Of a stretch of DNA of 18,002 bases, positions 7,237 to 14,050 are shown one piece after another. The translations under genes were made by a program, and so were the position numbers. The stretch covers positions 15,172 through 33,173 of the forward strand of contig DHJN01000226.1 of assembly GCA_002404345.1 (NCBI GenBank), read 5' to 3'. Below the pieces are notes generated by a model. That model saw only the letters and a program-made list of their open reading frames with translations, ran no database searches and had not been told where the DNA came from. The DNA comes from Actinobacteria bacterium UBA4719 (lineage in GTDB: Bacteria; Actinomycetota; Actinomycetes; Actinomycetales; Dermatophilaceae). Position 1 is the first letter of the stretch, and the number at the start of each line of letters is the position of its first letter.

Positions 7237-8037
7237 ATGACCGAACTGCCCAACACGCCCGAGGCGCCTCCCCCCTCTTCGGCCATGTCGACAACCCGAT
7301 TCGGTGCCCGCGCCGTGCTGGCCGCAGTAGCACTGGCACTGGTGGCGGTCCCCGGTGCCCTGACGTTACTGCTGGTGGAGGACAGGTGGGCGCCGCTGTT
7401 GCGCGTGGACAACGGGGCCCGTGACCGCCTGCACAATTTCGCAGTGACCCACACCGGGTTCGTCGGCGCCATGCAGCTGATCAGCAACTCCGGTTCGGCC
7501 CTGGCCTGGCAGATCGTGCTGGCCCCTGTCGTCGTCTGGCTGCTCTGGCGCAGGCTTCCCCGACTCGCCCTGTTCGTGGTGATCACGGCGGCCGGATCAT
7601 CGCTGCTGAACACCGGCGTCAAGACTGCGGTCCATCGACTACGCCCGGTCCTGACCAACCCGGTCGCCCATGAGCCCGGTTCGAGCTTCCCCAGCGGCCA
7701 TGCCCAGGCGGCAATCGTCGGGTACGCAGTGCTCCTGCTCGTCTTCATGCCGATCCTGCACGGGGTCTGGCGCCGACTCGCCGTCACGCTCGCGGTGCTC
7801 ATGGTCCTGGCGATCGGCTTCTCCCGGATCGCACTCGGCGTCCACTACCTATCTGACGTCGTAGGCGGCTACGTCCTGGGTGCGGCGTGGGTGGCGGCCA
7901 TGGCGGCGCTCTTCAACGCGTTGCGCATCGAGCGTGGCCGCCGGCCCGTGGATATGAGGGAGGGACTCGAGCCCGAGCAGGGCCCGCGCCTGTTGGGCAC
8001 AACACCCGGCGACGAGAAACCCGACCACGCGCAGTAG
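7237..8037 (+). CDS. PAP2-family membrane phosphatase 2 (266 aa)
   Basis: The complete PAP2 signature is visible: KTAVHRLRP (Kx6RP), then PSGHAQAA, then SRIALGVHYLSDVVGG with the catalytic His and Asp. Helices surround these motifs, and the cytosolic tail is charged. The likely reaction is removal of phosphate from phosphatidate or a polyprenyl diphosphate. I place the start at ATG 7237 (MTELPNTPEAPPP), preceded by CAGGGGG; the frame is open to 7186, so a longer form is possible. The two PAP2 proteins here are clearly diverged outside the motifs, so this is not a recent duplication. Confidence 0.87.
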   Translation: MTELPNTPEAPPPSSAMSTTRFGARAVLAAVALALVAVPGALTLLLVEDRWAPLLRVDNGARDRLHNFAVTHTGFVGAMQLISNSGSALAWQIVLAPVVVWLLWRRLPRLALFVVITAAGSSLLNTGVKTAVHRLRPVLTNPVAHEPGSSFPSGHAQAAIVGYAVLLLVFMPILHGVWRRLAVTLAVLMVLAIGFSRIALGVHYLSDVVGGYVLGAAWVAAMAALFNALRIERGRRPVDMREGLEPEQGPRLLGTTPGDEKPDHAQ

Positions 8038-8157
8038 AACGATTCCGAAACGCCCCGGGCTCGAAACACGCCTCGGATCTATCGGGCACGACAACCCATG
8101 GGGGCCTGGGCGATCTTATGGCAACGCGACCGCCCAACGACCCACACAATGGTGGGT

Positions 8158-8427
8158 ATGGCTGACCACGACGACGGCGCTGAGACCGACAGCACCAACC
8201 CGATCCTCGACGAGCATGGGGACGTCCGTAGCCGGTTCGTGGAGCTGTGGAACCTGCGCACTTCCGGCGGTGCCGGCGCCGTCGCCATCGACGCTGCCTG
8301 GCAGCCGATCGCGAACCTTCTGGATGGCCACGCCAGCGCCGATGCCGCGGCCGCTTACCCGACCTTACTCAAGCCCGACAGTGCCGAAACGCCCAAGAAA
8401 ACCGACGGCGCGCATCCGGCGGAATAG
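8158..8427 (+). CDS. Hypothetical small acidic protein (89 aa)
   Basis: The frame from ATG 8158 reads MADHDDGAETDSTNPILDEH and continues through RSRFVELWNLRTSGGAG to LLDGHASADAAAAYPTLLKP. It is acidic at the start with an amphipathic middle, and no membrane helix or known motif. I do not recognise the family. The ribosome-binding site is weak (GGTGGG right before the ATG), and upstream starts at 8149 and 8098 are possible. It is the last intact-looking frame of element A. Confidence 0.45.
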   Translation: MADHDDGAETDSTNPILDEHGDVRSRFVELWNLRTSGGAGAVAIDAAWQPIANLLDGHASADAAAAYPTLLKPDSAETPKKTDGAHPAE

Positions 8428-8466
8428 GAGCGAGTCCTTAGCGGACGCCGTACCGTACTCACGCAC

Positions 8467-8486
8467 GAGCCGAGCCGAGCCGAGCC
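8467..8486. repeat. GAGCC tandem repeat (four copies)
   Basis: Four perfect copies of the pentamer GAGCC lie between the hypothetical gene and the transposase remnant. It is a simple repeat, probably from slippage. Confidence 0.8.
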
Positions 8487-8559
8487 GGGACAGGCTTGAT
8501 GACGATGAGGGGCAGTCACGCGGAGCCACGCAGCCGCCCGTGCTGCAGCATGACTCAGA

Positions 8560-8990
8560 GGAGATCGGTGAGTGCCTTGGCCATGGCCTGGGCGCAGCGC
8601 TCGACGCGCGTTGGCCAGCAGTGCCTCGGCGTCGCTTGCAGCCCGGCTCGGCGAGGTGCGCGAGCTCTCCGTTGATGCGCCGCACGGTGGCCTGAGCCTC
8701 ATCCTTGCCCTGGGCCGAGCGCAGCAGGAGCTTCGCGGCGATCCCATGCGCCCGCTTCCCGGCGGAGCGGCTACGGTCCCGCACACGGGTTCGGGTCGCA
8801 CCACCGGCGGCCTGGACCCAGCGCCCGCCCGCTGCGATCCGCCGCACCGCCTTGGCCAGCAACCCAGAGTCCGTCGGGTAGGCCACATCCGCCGGGACAA
8901 CCGTGGTGTCTGCCCGCAACCGTGTATTGCGCAACAGCTTGGCCTCCGCCGCATTGGCCAGTTCCCGCTCACGTCCGTCATGCGGCGCAC
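8560..8990 (-). pseudogene. DDE transposase fragment (IS1182/ISNCY-like)
   Basis: On the minus strand, ERELANAAEAKLLRNTRLRA then DTTVVPADVAYPTDSGLLAK resembles the segment around the first catalytic Asp of DDE transposases of the IS1182/ISNCY type. It continues as AVRRIAAGGRW, GGATRTRVRDRSRSAGKRAH and AQATVRRINGELAHL. After about 8650 the reading moves to another frame (DAEALLANARRALR). The N-terminal part and the other catalytic residues are missing. No terminal inverted repeats could be identified. It is a dead remnant; family assignment beyond DDE-type is tentative. Confidence 0.7.
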
Positions 8991-9020
8991 GTCAGTCGCC
9001 TCCGAAGCGGACATGAAGCC

Positions 9021-9038
9021 AGGGAACAGAAAAGGAAC
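9021..9038. repeat. AGGGAAC repeat pair (putative arm sites, element A left of att2)
   Basis: AGGGAAC (9021-9027) and AAGGAAC (9032-9038) lie 106 bp before the att2 core. They match the units at the other end of element A (91-127) and at the start of element D. Confidence 0.5.
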
Positions 9039-9107
9039 AAACCCTGGCCCACCGGACCGCACTAGACGAACCAGACGCACCGCTATCGTGCTCAGAACGC
9101 CGCCGCC

Positions 9108-9115
9108 CGTGCTCA
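9108..9115 (+). promoter_or_regulatory. Conserved CGTGCTCA, 36 bp before att2
   Basis: CGTGCTCA begins exactly 36 bp before the start of the att core here, and at the same offset before att3 and att4. The intervening 28 bases differ. It may be a recombination-protein or accessory-factor site. Confidence 0.5.
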
Positions 9116-9143
9116 ATGGCACGGCAGCGAACTGTGGTCCCCC

Positions 9144-9189
9144 GTTCGGGACGAAGAGGCCGCAGGTTCAAATCCTGTCACCCCGACCA
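9144..9189 (+). other. att2: tRNA-Pro(CGG) 3'-half core
   Basis: The 46 bp correspond to tRNA positions 31-76: anticodon loop TTCGGGA (anticodon CGG), stem CGAAG, variable AGGCC, T-arm GCAGG-TTCAAAT-CCTGT, acceptor CACCCCG, A and CCA. It is identical to att3 and att4. The upstream sequence cannot form the 5' half of the tRNA, so this is an attachment site, not a tRNA gene. Reading the reverse strand gives the spurious peptide VTGFEPAASSSRT often annotated near such sites. Confidence 0.93.
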
Positions 9190-9204
9190 GTGTTTCCGCA
9201 GGCC

Positions 9205-9236
9205 AGAGGCCCCCACCGAAATTGGTGAGGGCCTCT
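9205..9236. terminator. Strong hairpin 16 bp after att2
   Basis: AGAGGCCC pairs with GGGCCTCT and CACC with GGTG, one mismatch between, around the loop GAAATT. A hairpin at the same place after att3 has different bases but keeps most pairs. It could terminate tRNA-Pro transcription or a lost integrase gene on the other strand. Confidence 0.6.
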
Positions 9237-9246
9237 CTTGCTGGCA

Positions 9247-9282
9247 GTACAGCAGCAAAATACCGCAAAGTACCGCAACAAA
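9247..9282. repeat. Three GTACMGCA-type repeats (putative arm sites, element B right of att2)
   Basis: The units are GTACAGCAGCAAA, ATACCGCAAA and GTACCGCAACAAA, starting 58 bp after att2. The equivalent array after att3 starts 57 bp from its core with the same long-short-long spacing. Confidence 0.6.
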
Positions 9283-9285
9283 TCC

Positions 9286-9390
9286 GAACCTTGACCTCTC
9301 ATCAAATGGGTTCCCCCAGGCGGCGCGGCGCTTCGCTGGGACGAAGAGGCCGCTAGGTCGGAACGACCGCAGGCCAGGAGTGTTGACCGC
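9286..9390. repeat. Integrase-tail-like segment and left half of a shared end module
   Basis: Bases 9286-9345 resemble 13222-13275, next to the integrase remnant in element C (shared TTGACCT, a GGG-TCCCC block and CGCTTCGCT). Bases 9339-9390 then match the module at 231-270 in A and 17838-17885 in D (ACGAAGAGGCC and GGCCAGGA). The second half of that module is found only about 1 kb later, near 10392. No gene is visible from 9190 to 9543. Confidence 0.45.
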
Positions 9391-9543
9391 CGCGTCACTT
9401 GAGGATGAAGGCGTCATTCTCGGTGACGACGTAGAGAGCCGACGCGAGCAAGTTGGCTGAGCTCAGGGATCGTCAAGGTGTCGCGGCCGTCGTCATGTTG
9501 TCGCGGTCTTGCGGACATGGCTGCGCTGCTGGGTGTGTGCTGG

Positions 9544-10116
9544 TCAGCCGCTGCGCAGGGGCGCGAGAAGCTGCCCGCAGGCGATCATCGCGATGATCTG
9601 CCATGGCGGTGCGAGCAGGCCGATCCGGCGGACCATGGCCGCCGCGGCCATTCCGAGCGCGGACACGGCATCAGCCAGCAGGGAACCGGCTGGGACGATC
9701 GCGGGCAGCATCGGGTCGAAGTTGTGGGCCGCGATAGTGCCCTGGACGCGCAGCCACTCAGCGCGCGCCCTGACCCGCCGGATCCAGCCGCGCACCGTGT
9801 CGGCCGGCACGCCCAGGTCGGTGCCGATTGTGCGATGGCTCTGGCCAAAGGCGCAGGCCAGCAGGGCCTGCCCGACGACGTCGATCACGTAGCCGCGACG
9901 CGCGGGTGCTCGCGCGGGGAGCAGGACGTGGGTGACCCGGCAGCTGACGCAGCGGACCCGTCGCGGCCGTAGCGAAACGCGCCCACCAGCAGAGGAGCGC
10001 AGCGAGCGGGTTCGGGCGAAGCCCCAGCGTCGCAGCTGGCCAGAACAGCCAGGACATCTCAGCGCCAAGCCGGCAACATCCGCCTGCGCCTCTGCCTCGT
10101 CGAGCACCACGATCAC
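9544..10116 (-). CDS. DUF6431-like zinc-ribbon/HTH protein (190 aa)
   Basis: The N-terminal zinc-ribbon-like part has CPGC (residues ~22-25) and CVSC (~57-60) around basic linkers (RPRRVRCVSCRVTHVLLPAR). A helix-turn-helix follows: HRTIGTDLGVPADTVRGWIRR (~93-113). This order matches DUF6431 proteins of actinobacteria, which resemble the N-terminal part of transposases and often lie near integrase-core transposases; here I see no such partner. The GTG at 10116 is chosen because GAAGGAG precedes it; the frame is open to 10239. The C-terminal third (AGSLLADAVSALGMAAAAMV) is unassigned. It may bind DNA as a transposition accessory or regulator. Confidence 0.72.
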   Translation of the reverse strand: MIVVLDEAEAQADVAGLALRCPGCSGQLRRWGFARTRSLRSSAGGRVSLRPRRVRCVSCRVTHVLLPARAPARRGYVIDVVGQALLACAFGQSHRTIGTDLGVPADTVRGWIRRVRARAEWLRVQGTIAAHNFDPMLPAIVPAGSLLADAVSALGMAAAAMVRRIGLLAPPWQIIAMIACGQLLAPLRSG

Positions 10117-10552
10117 GGCTGGCTCCTTCTCGCATCGGGCCATCCTTGCGACTGGTCCAACGGCCGGGAAGGGGCAGGTGGTGTTGAAGACTGCGCCCCC
10201 GAACCGGCCTAAAGCAAGCCGCACGAACACCTGGATCAAAAGGGCCCGAACGCCTCGAAGCCGGCATCATCACGCGGGTGACGGGACCGGCTCAACGCAG
10301 CTACCGATCGAGACCAGCCAGCCATGGTCACCAAGATTGACGCCCAAGGGCATCCACGTGGTCATTCAGAGAGTCGCCCTACAAGGAGGAAGTGCCGCTC
10401 TGGAGTCGGCAAGCTCGTCATGCCCGGGAGGGTCACCGAGCGCCCTCATGGCATGAGATCCGGTAGTTGGCCGGGTCAGGATCGTGCGCCTGCGATTGCA
10501 TCAGCGTTCCCAGTTGTCGCTCGGGTCGGGGGCTGGATGGCATGATGCGCCG
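10117..10552. other. Intergenic region with right half of a shared end module
   Basis: The 436 bp between divergent genes contain, at about 10392-10460, AGTGCCG, GTCGGCAAGCTCGTCA and GTCACCGAGCGCCC. These match consecutive parts of the element D module at 17882-17940 and of A at 288-340. Bases 10327-10344 are an imperfect inverted copy (16 of 18) of 9410-9427. No convincing gene is seen. Confidence 0.45.
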
Positions 10553-11413
10553 ATGGGAAGAGGCAGGAGTCGCGAACCCCGGCGCGGCGCGACGAGGAAG
10601 CGTCCATCGATGTTGGTGGTGAGCAGCGACCCGCCGTCGGGAGAAGGCTCGGAACAGGCCTCGAGTGGGCTCGCCGGGGATGCCGACGCACCGGACGGGC
10701 TGATCGGCGCAGTGACCGCCTCGTTGTTGGCTGCGATCGCCGTGGCGCGTAGTGCGCTGGCGGCGGAGCTGGTGCTGTGCGGGGCGTTCGGAGCCGTCGA
10801 GACCGGTTTGCCCGACGACGCGGATGAGCCGGAGCGGCTTCAGGCGCTGTCGCTGACTCTTGGCCAGGTGATCGGCCATAGCGAGATGATTGCGAGCGAG
10901 GAGGCGTTGGCGTTGCTGCGGGTCTGTTCGGTTCTGGGGCCGCCGACAAGCCGCAGCGCGGCGCGGGAGAGCGCGGGCCGGCTGGCGGCCGCCGGTGTGG
11001 CTGACCGTCCGTGGGCCGGCAGGGTCGGCCGCCCGGAGATGCTGCGGGCGTGGCGCTACGGGGACGTGTTCGGGGCCCAGTCCTCCGTAGGGGTGCTGTT
11101 CGACTACCGAGGCCGCGAGCATGCAGTGATGGTTTTGATCGATCACCTATTGGGTGGCGGGGTCAAGGACTGCTGGGTGTCGGAAGGGCGGACCGCCAAG
11201 GACATGCGGAACTCCGTCGCCGCCGCGATGGCGGGCGACCCTGACACGTTCTTCGAGGACATCGACGCCGCCGCCGTGGCCGCACTGCTCGGTTCAGCCC
11301 TGGCATGTCCGCCGTGCCCTGAGCAGGCTGACCAGATCGAGGACGTCAACAACCACCTCCACCTGGTACAAGCCCGAGTGGAGCATCTCGCCCGAATATC
11401 AGCCACACGATGA
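10553..11413 (+). CDS. Conserved actinobacterial protein of unknown function (286 aa)
   Basis: The start at ATG 10553 (MGRGRSREPRRGATRKRP) gives a basic N-terminus like others I recall in this group; the frame is open to 10484. The middle is Ala/Leu-rich (SLLAAIAVARSALAAELVL) and probably helical. The C-terminal domain reads LRAWRYGDVFGAQSSVGVLF, REHAVMVLIDHLLGGGVKDC and FFEDIDAAAVAALLG, ending QIEDVNNHLHLVQARVEHL. I cannot name a function; the mixed helical/strand C-terminal part looks like a compact cytosolic domain. It is divergent from the DUF6431 gene and 76 bp upstream of the ATPase in the same direction, so co-expression with the ATPase is possible. Confidence 0.65.
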   Translation: MGRGRSREPRRGATRKRPSMLVVSSDPPSGEGSEQASSGLAGDADAPDGLIGAVTASLLAAIAVARSALAAELVLCGAFGAVETGLPDDADEPERLQALSLTLGQVIGHSEMIASEEALALLRVCSVLGPPTSRSAARESAGRLAAAGVADRPWAGRVGRPEMLRAWRYGDVFGAQSSVGVLFDYRGREHAVMVLIDHLLGGGVKDCWVSEGRTAKDMRNSVAAAMAGDPDTFFEDIDAAAVAALLGSALACPPCPEQADQIEDVNNHLHLVQARVEHLARISATR

Positions 11414-11464
11414 ATGGCTGATCGCTTGGCCGTTGCTACGAGCGTTCATGCATGCGACACTTCA

Positions 11465-11488
11465 GTAACATACTGCTGTGTAACATAC
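11465..11488. promoter_or_regulatory. GTAACATAC direct repeat before the ATPase start
   Basis: GTAACATAC occurs at 11465-11473 and 11480-11488, 15 bp apart, ending one base before the ATG at 11490. Each copy contains a TAACAT that could act as a -10 box. With no ribosome-binding site here, a leaderless transcript or a repressor site are both possible. Confidence 0.4.
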
Positions 11489-11489
11489 A

Positions 11490-12944
11490 ATGCTGACGGT
11501 TAGGCCGCTCATGTTTGGACGAACGGAACTCCTCGATCGGTTCGCTGGCAGCCTCACCGAGGTGCACAAGACTGGCAAGGGCCGCATCCTTGCAGTGCGC
11601 GGGCGCCGCCAGGTAGGCAAGTCGACCGCAGTCACCGCCTTCGTCGAGCAGGTGGACACGCCTCACGCCTACTTCACCGGGGTCAAGTTGGCACCGATGC
11701 ACCGCCAACTGGAAACGCTGGCGGAGGCGTTTCTGGGGAGCCGACACCCAGTAGCGGACGTGCACCTGCTGTTCGACACCCCGCCCACGACGTGGCGGGA
11801 GGCGTTCAACCGGTGGGCCCTTGCCGCCCGCAACGCCCCCGTGATCGTCGTCTTGGACGAATTCCCCTGGGCTGTGGAGGCCGATCCGTCGCTGGAGGGC
11901 GAACTTCAAGTGGCGTGGGACACCACGTTGAGCAAGCTGCCAATCCTGCTCATCCTGATCGGCTCTGACGTCGCCATGATGAGTCGCCTGGTTGAGCATG
12001 ACCGGCCATTATTCGGGCGAGTGACTCCGATGGTCGTCCCGGCGCTGAACCCGGCTGAGGTGGCTGAGGCGTTACCCGGACGATCCGCCATGGAGATCTT
12101 CGATGCCTATCTGGTGACCGGCGGCTATCCCCGCCTCGTCGAACGTTGCGCCGCGGCAAAGTCAACGTCCGCCTATGTCAGAACTGCGCTGATCGACCCC
12201 TTCAGCGACCTAGTGATCAGTGCGCAACTGGTGCTTGACGCCGAGTTCACCGATGCGGCCAGCACCCGCCAAGTACTCACCGCCATCGGCGCCGAAGCGG
12301 TCACCCGACCCGGCTTCAACGACGTCCTCTCAGCCATCAGTGACCCCGGCGAACGCGGCGCCGCCCAAACCGCCATCACGCGGGCGCTGAAGATCCTTGA
12401 AGGCCCCAAGGATCTGATCCGCATCGAGGTCCCCTCCGGAGCTGCATCCAACAGCAGGTTGCGCCGGTACCGCCTCACCGATCCCTACCTGCAATTCTGG
12501 TTCCGTTTCATCGCCCGCCACCTCGAGGACATCAGCCGGAGCCGCGGTGACATCGCCGTCGCCGCGTTCAACGCCAGCTGGACCAGTTGGCGTGGACGCG
12601 CAATCGAACCCCACGTCAACGAAGCCCTCACCCGGCTCGGCGCCACGCACCCAGAACTGGCGGGTGTGCAGCAAGCCGGCCCCTGGTGGAATCGGGACAA
12701 CTCTCTCGAGGTGGACATCGTCGCCCGGACCGCCGAAGACATCGCCACTGTGGGCACCATCAAATGGCGACCGCGGGTGGGAGTGAACAGGGCCGAGATG
12801 GCCGAGCTTGTCAACGCGCGAAACGTCATCCCCCATGCCGGCGGTGCGCGTCTACTCGCGGTATGCCCGAGCGGGCTTGCCCCCGGTGCCAGCGCCGACA
12901 TCGTTCTGCGCCCCGAGGACCTGTTGGCCGCATGGGGTGCCTGA
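11490..12944 (+). CDS. Archaeal-type AAA ATPase with DUF234 C-terminal domain (484 aa)
   Basis: The N-terminus has FGRTELLDRF, typical of the family, then Walker A GRRQVGKST (about residues 38-46) and Walker B VIVVLDEFPW (about 118-127). GGYPRL (about 211-216) is also usual for this class. The winged-helix region is followed by the DUF234 nuclease-like domain with YRLTDPYLQFWFRF, RGRAIEPHVNEAL, SLEVDIVA and GTIKWR, which resemble the E, D and ExK-like elements of a PD-(D/E)xK fold (Gly precedes IKW where some have Glu). Related proteins are widespread single genes whose role is mostly unknown. ATG 11490 has no clear ribosome-binding site; ATG 11511 (MFGRTE) matches the usual family start and is an alternative. 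Confidence 0.87.
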   Translation: MLTVRPLMFGRTELLDRFAGSLTEVHKTGKGRILAVRGRRQVGKSTAVTAFVEQVDTPHAYFTGVKLAPMHRQLETLAEAFLGSRHPVADVHLLFDTPPTTWREAFNRWALAARNAPVIVVLDEFPWAVEADPSLEGELQVAWDTTLSKLPILLILIGSDVAMMSRLVEHDRPLFGRVTPMVVPALNPAEVAEALPGRSAMEIFDAYLVTGGYPRLVERCAAAKSTSAYVRTALIDPFSDLVISAQLVLDAEFTDAASTRQVLTAIGAEAVTRPGFNDVLSAISDPGERGAAQTAITRALKILEGPKDLIRIEVPSGAASNSRLRRYRLTDPYLQFWFRFIARHLEDISRSRGDIAVAAFNASWTSWRGRAIEPHVNEALTRLGATHPELAGVQQAGPWWNRDNSLEVDIVARTAEDIATVGTIKWRPRVGVNRAEMAELVNARNVIPHAGGARLLAVCPSGLAPGASADIVLRPEDLLAAWGA

Positions 12945-12972
12945 GTCAGCATCAAGGGATGCCGTCCCAGCC

Positions 12973-12998
12973 GTACCGCAGCGAAGTACCGCAACACC
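12973..12998. repeat. Two 13-bp GTACCGCA repeats (putative arm sites, element B left of att3)
   Basis: GTACCGCAGCGAA and GTACCGCAACACC lie head to tail and end 80 bp before att3. The corresponding pair before att4 also ends exactly 80 bp from its core. Confidence 0.6.
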
Positions 12999-13041
12999 AA
13001 CGCCACAATTCGATATCCAGCATGGTTGGGTGCGACATTTT

Positions 13042-13049
13042 CGTGCTCA
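13042..13049 (+). promoter_or_regulatory. Conserved CGTGCTCA, 36 bp before att3
   Basis: Same octamer at the same 36-bp offset as at att2 and att4, with unrelated bases in the 28-bp gap. Confidence 0.5.
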
Positions 13050-13077
13050 CTGACCAATATGGTTGCTGCTGCGGGAA

Positions 13078-13123
13078 GTTCGGGACGAAGAGGCCGCAGG
13101 TTCAAATCCTGTCACCCCGACCA
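13078..13123 (+). other. att3: tRNA-Pro(CGG) 3'-half core
   Basis: All 46 bases are identical to att2 and att4. The bases on either side differ (AA before, CG after), so the core limits are sharp. No tRNA 5' half precedes it. Confidence 0.93.
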
Positions 13124-13137
13124 CGTTTGTGCAGGTC

Positions 13138-13169
13138 AGATGCCCTTTCCAGAACTGGTGAGGGCGTCT
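13138..13169. terminator. Hairpin 15 bp after att3
   Basis: AGA-T-GCCCT pairs with AGGGC-G-TCT, and CCA with TGG around GAAC. Compared with the hairpin after att2, several bases differ but most pairs are preserved, including a G-C pair replaced by T-G. Confidence 0.55.
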
Positions 13170-13179
13170 CTGGGTGCGA

Positions 13180-13214
13180 GTACAGCAGCAAAATACGGCC
13201 AGTACAGCAACGAA
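13180..13214. repeat. Three GTACMGCA-type repeats (putative arm sites, element C right of att3)
   Basis: Units GTACAGCAGCAAA, ATACGGCCA and GTACAGCAACGAA start 57 bp after the core and copy the layout after att2. Confidence 0.6.
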
Positions 13215-13239
13215 GACGAGAATTGACCTGCGCGTCGAG

Positions 13240-13445
13240 GGGCTCCCCTCAGCCTGCGACGCTCTTCGCTTGTCGCCATCGGCACGAGCGTTCCCATAGA
13301 TCTGCCACGTCATCGACGCGCCTGTGTGACGCCGGATCCCCATGTCCACCCGCGGATGGACTTCCAGATCCACCAGCACGGTTGCGCAGGTCCGCCTCGC
13401 ATCGTGAACCGTCATGTGGCGGACACCGGCCAGATCGAACTCGGG
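13240..13445 (-). pseudogene. Tyrosine integrase C-terminal remnant
   Basis: The minus strand encodes GVRHMTVHDARRTCATVLVD, LEVHPRVDMGIRRHTGASMT and WQIYGNARADGDKRR. This is the end of a tyrosine recombinase catalytic domain: the HxxR motif (HDAR), the later His (RRHTGAS) and the nucleophile Tyr (QIYG). Only about 65 residues are recognisable; upstream the frame no longer resembles an integrase, so the arm-binding and core-binding domains and first catalytic Arg are gone. It reads toward att3 and ends close to the arm-type repeats, as expected for the element's own integrase. It should be inactive. Confidence 0.8.
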
Positions 13446-13629
13446 CGATCGGCCGTGCGGGCACTGCACCCTTCGGCCCACAGATGGAGGGCGATCGAGC
13501 AGCGGAACGCCGGTTGAGGGTCCCTGGCTGGCTAGTGGGCTCCCGGGGGATCCTCCCACTCTGGTCAGTGGGCAGTCCGAACGGCCGGTCCCACTCAGTC
13601 GACAAGAGACCCCCCTGGCACCTGACAGC
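13446..13629. other. Short unassigned stretch between two pseudogenes
   Basis: I see no recognisable coding remnant here. CCCAC and GTGGG near 13555-13573 can pair weakly. It probably marks the deletion that joined the integrase fragment to the epimerase fragment. Confidence 0.3.
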
Positions 13630-14012
13630 TGCTGGCCATCCAGCTGGTGCGCTGGGATCCGACGCTGAAGATCATTGCGCTGCGTTTCTCCAACGTGATG
13701 GACCAGGAAGGCTATGCAACGTTTCCCGACTTCGACGCGGACGCGACCTTGCGCAAGTGGAACCTCTGGGGTTACATCGATGGCCGCGACGGCGCGCAGG
13801 CCGTACTCAAGGCCCTCGAGCTGGACCTCGGGTTTCGACCGCTTCATCATCTCCGCCGCAGACACCGTCATGTCACGGTCCAATGCGGAACTGGTGGCTG
13901 AGGTCTCCCTGGCGTGCCGGTCGCTGGCGAGCTCGCCGAACACGACACGTTGCCGTCGATCGAGAGAGCTCGACGCGTGCTCGGATACAGCCAGCAGCAC
14001 TCCTGGCGTTGA
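13630..14012 (+). pseudogene. NAD-dependent epimerase/dehydratase, C-terminal fragment
   Basis: The frame LAIQLVRWDPTLKIIALRFS then NVMDQEGYATFPDFDADATL and RKWNLWGYIDGRDGAQAVLK is the C-terminal half of an SDR-type epimerase. After about 13830 the homology shifts frame to GFDRFIISAADTVMSRSNAE, and again to GELAEHDTLPSIERARRVLG, ending YSQQHSWR and a stop at 14012. The N-terminal Rossmann part with the glycine-rich loop is absent. At least two frameshifts plus the truncation make it a pseudogene. It lies just before a decayed aldo/keto reductase in the same direction; the two may once have been co-transcribed. Confidence 0.78.
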
Positions 14013-14050
14013 CTCCCCGATCGATCCGTTCAATCGATAAGGACACCCCG

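Larger units (their letters stand above)
12..9189 (+). mobile_element. Element A: att-bounded island with envelope/stress cargo
   Basis: This segment lies between att1 and att2. AGGGAAC-type repeats sit at both ends (91-127 and 9021-9038), which suggests one integrase once recognised both. It carries no recognisable integrase, excisionase, relaxase or replication gene. Cargo is mostly membrane and lipid-phosphate genes plus a broken transposase. Its first 370 bp closely match the sequence after att4 (start of element D), so A and D are relatives. By definition an att-flanked element without its own recombination genes is a CIME. The outer boundary is inferred, because att1 is cut by the window edge. 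Confidence 0.65.
9190..13123 (+). mobile_element. Element B: att-bounded island with DUF6431 and ATPase genes
   Basis: The element is bounded by att2 and att3. The 13-bp GTACMGCA-type repeats lie just inside both ends (9247-9282 and 12973-12998). Cargo is a DUF6431 protein, an uncharacterised 286-residue protein and a DUF234 ATPase. No integrase gene remains; the 60 bp after the right-hand repeats resemble the tail of the integrase remnant in element C. I read it as a CIME. Confidence 0.65.

Noticed and set aside
9339..9356. GGGACGAAGAGGCCGC as a fifth att site
   Set aside because: Sixteen bases match the att core, but the T-arm and acceptor part do not follow, and the same segment in A and D begins ACAACGAAGAGG or GCAACGAAGAGG. 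It belongs to the shared end module.
9178..9417. Minus-strand open frames across the att sites, such as those containing VTGFEPAASSSRT
   Set aside because: That peptide is the reverse translation of a tRNA 3' half, a well-known spurious annotation near tRNA genes. The frames have no other support.
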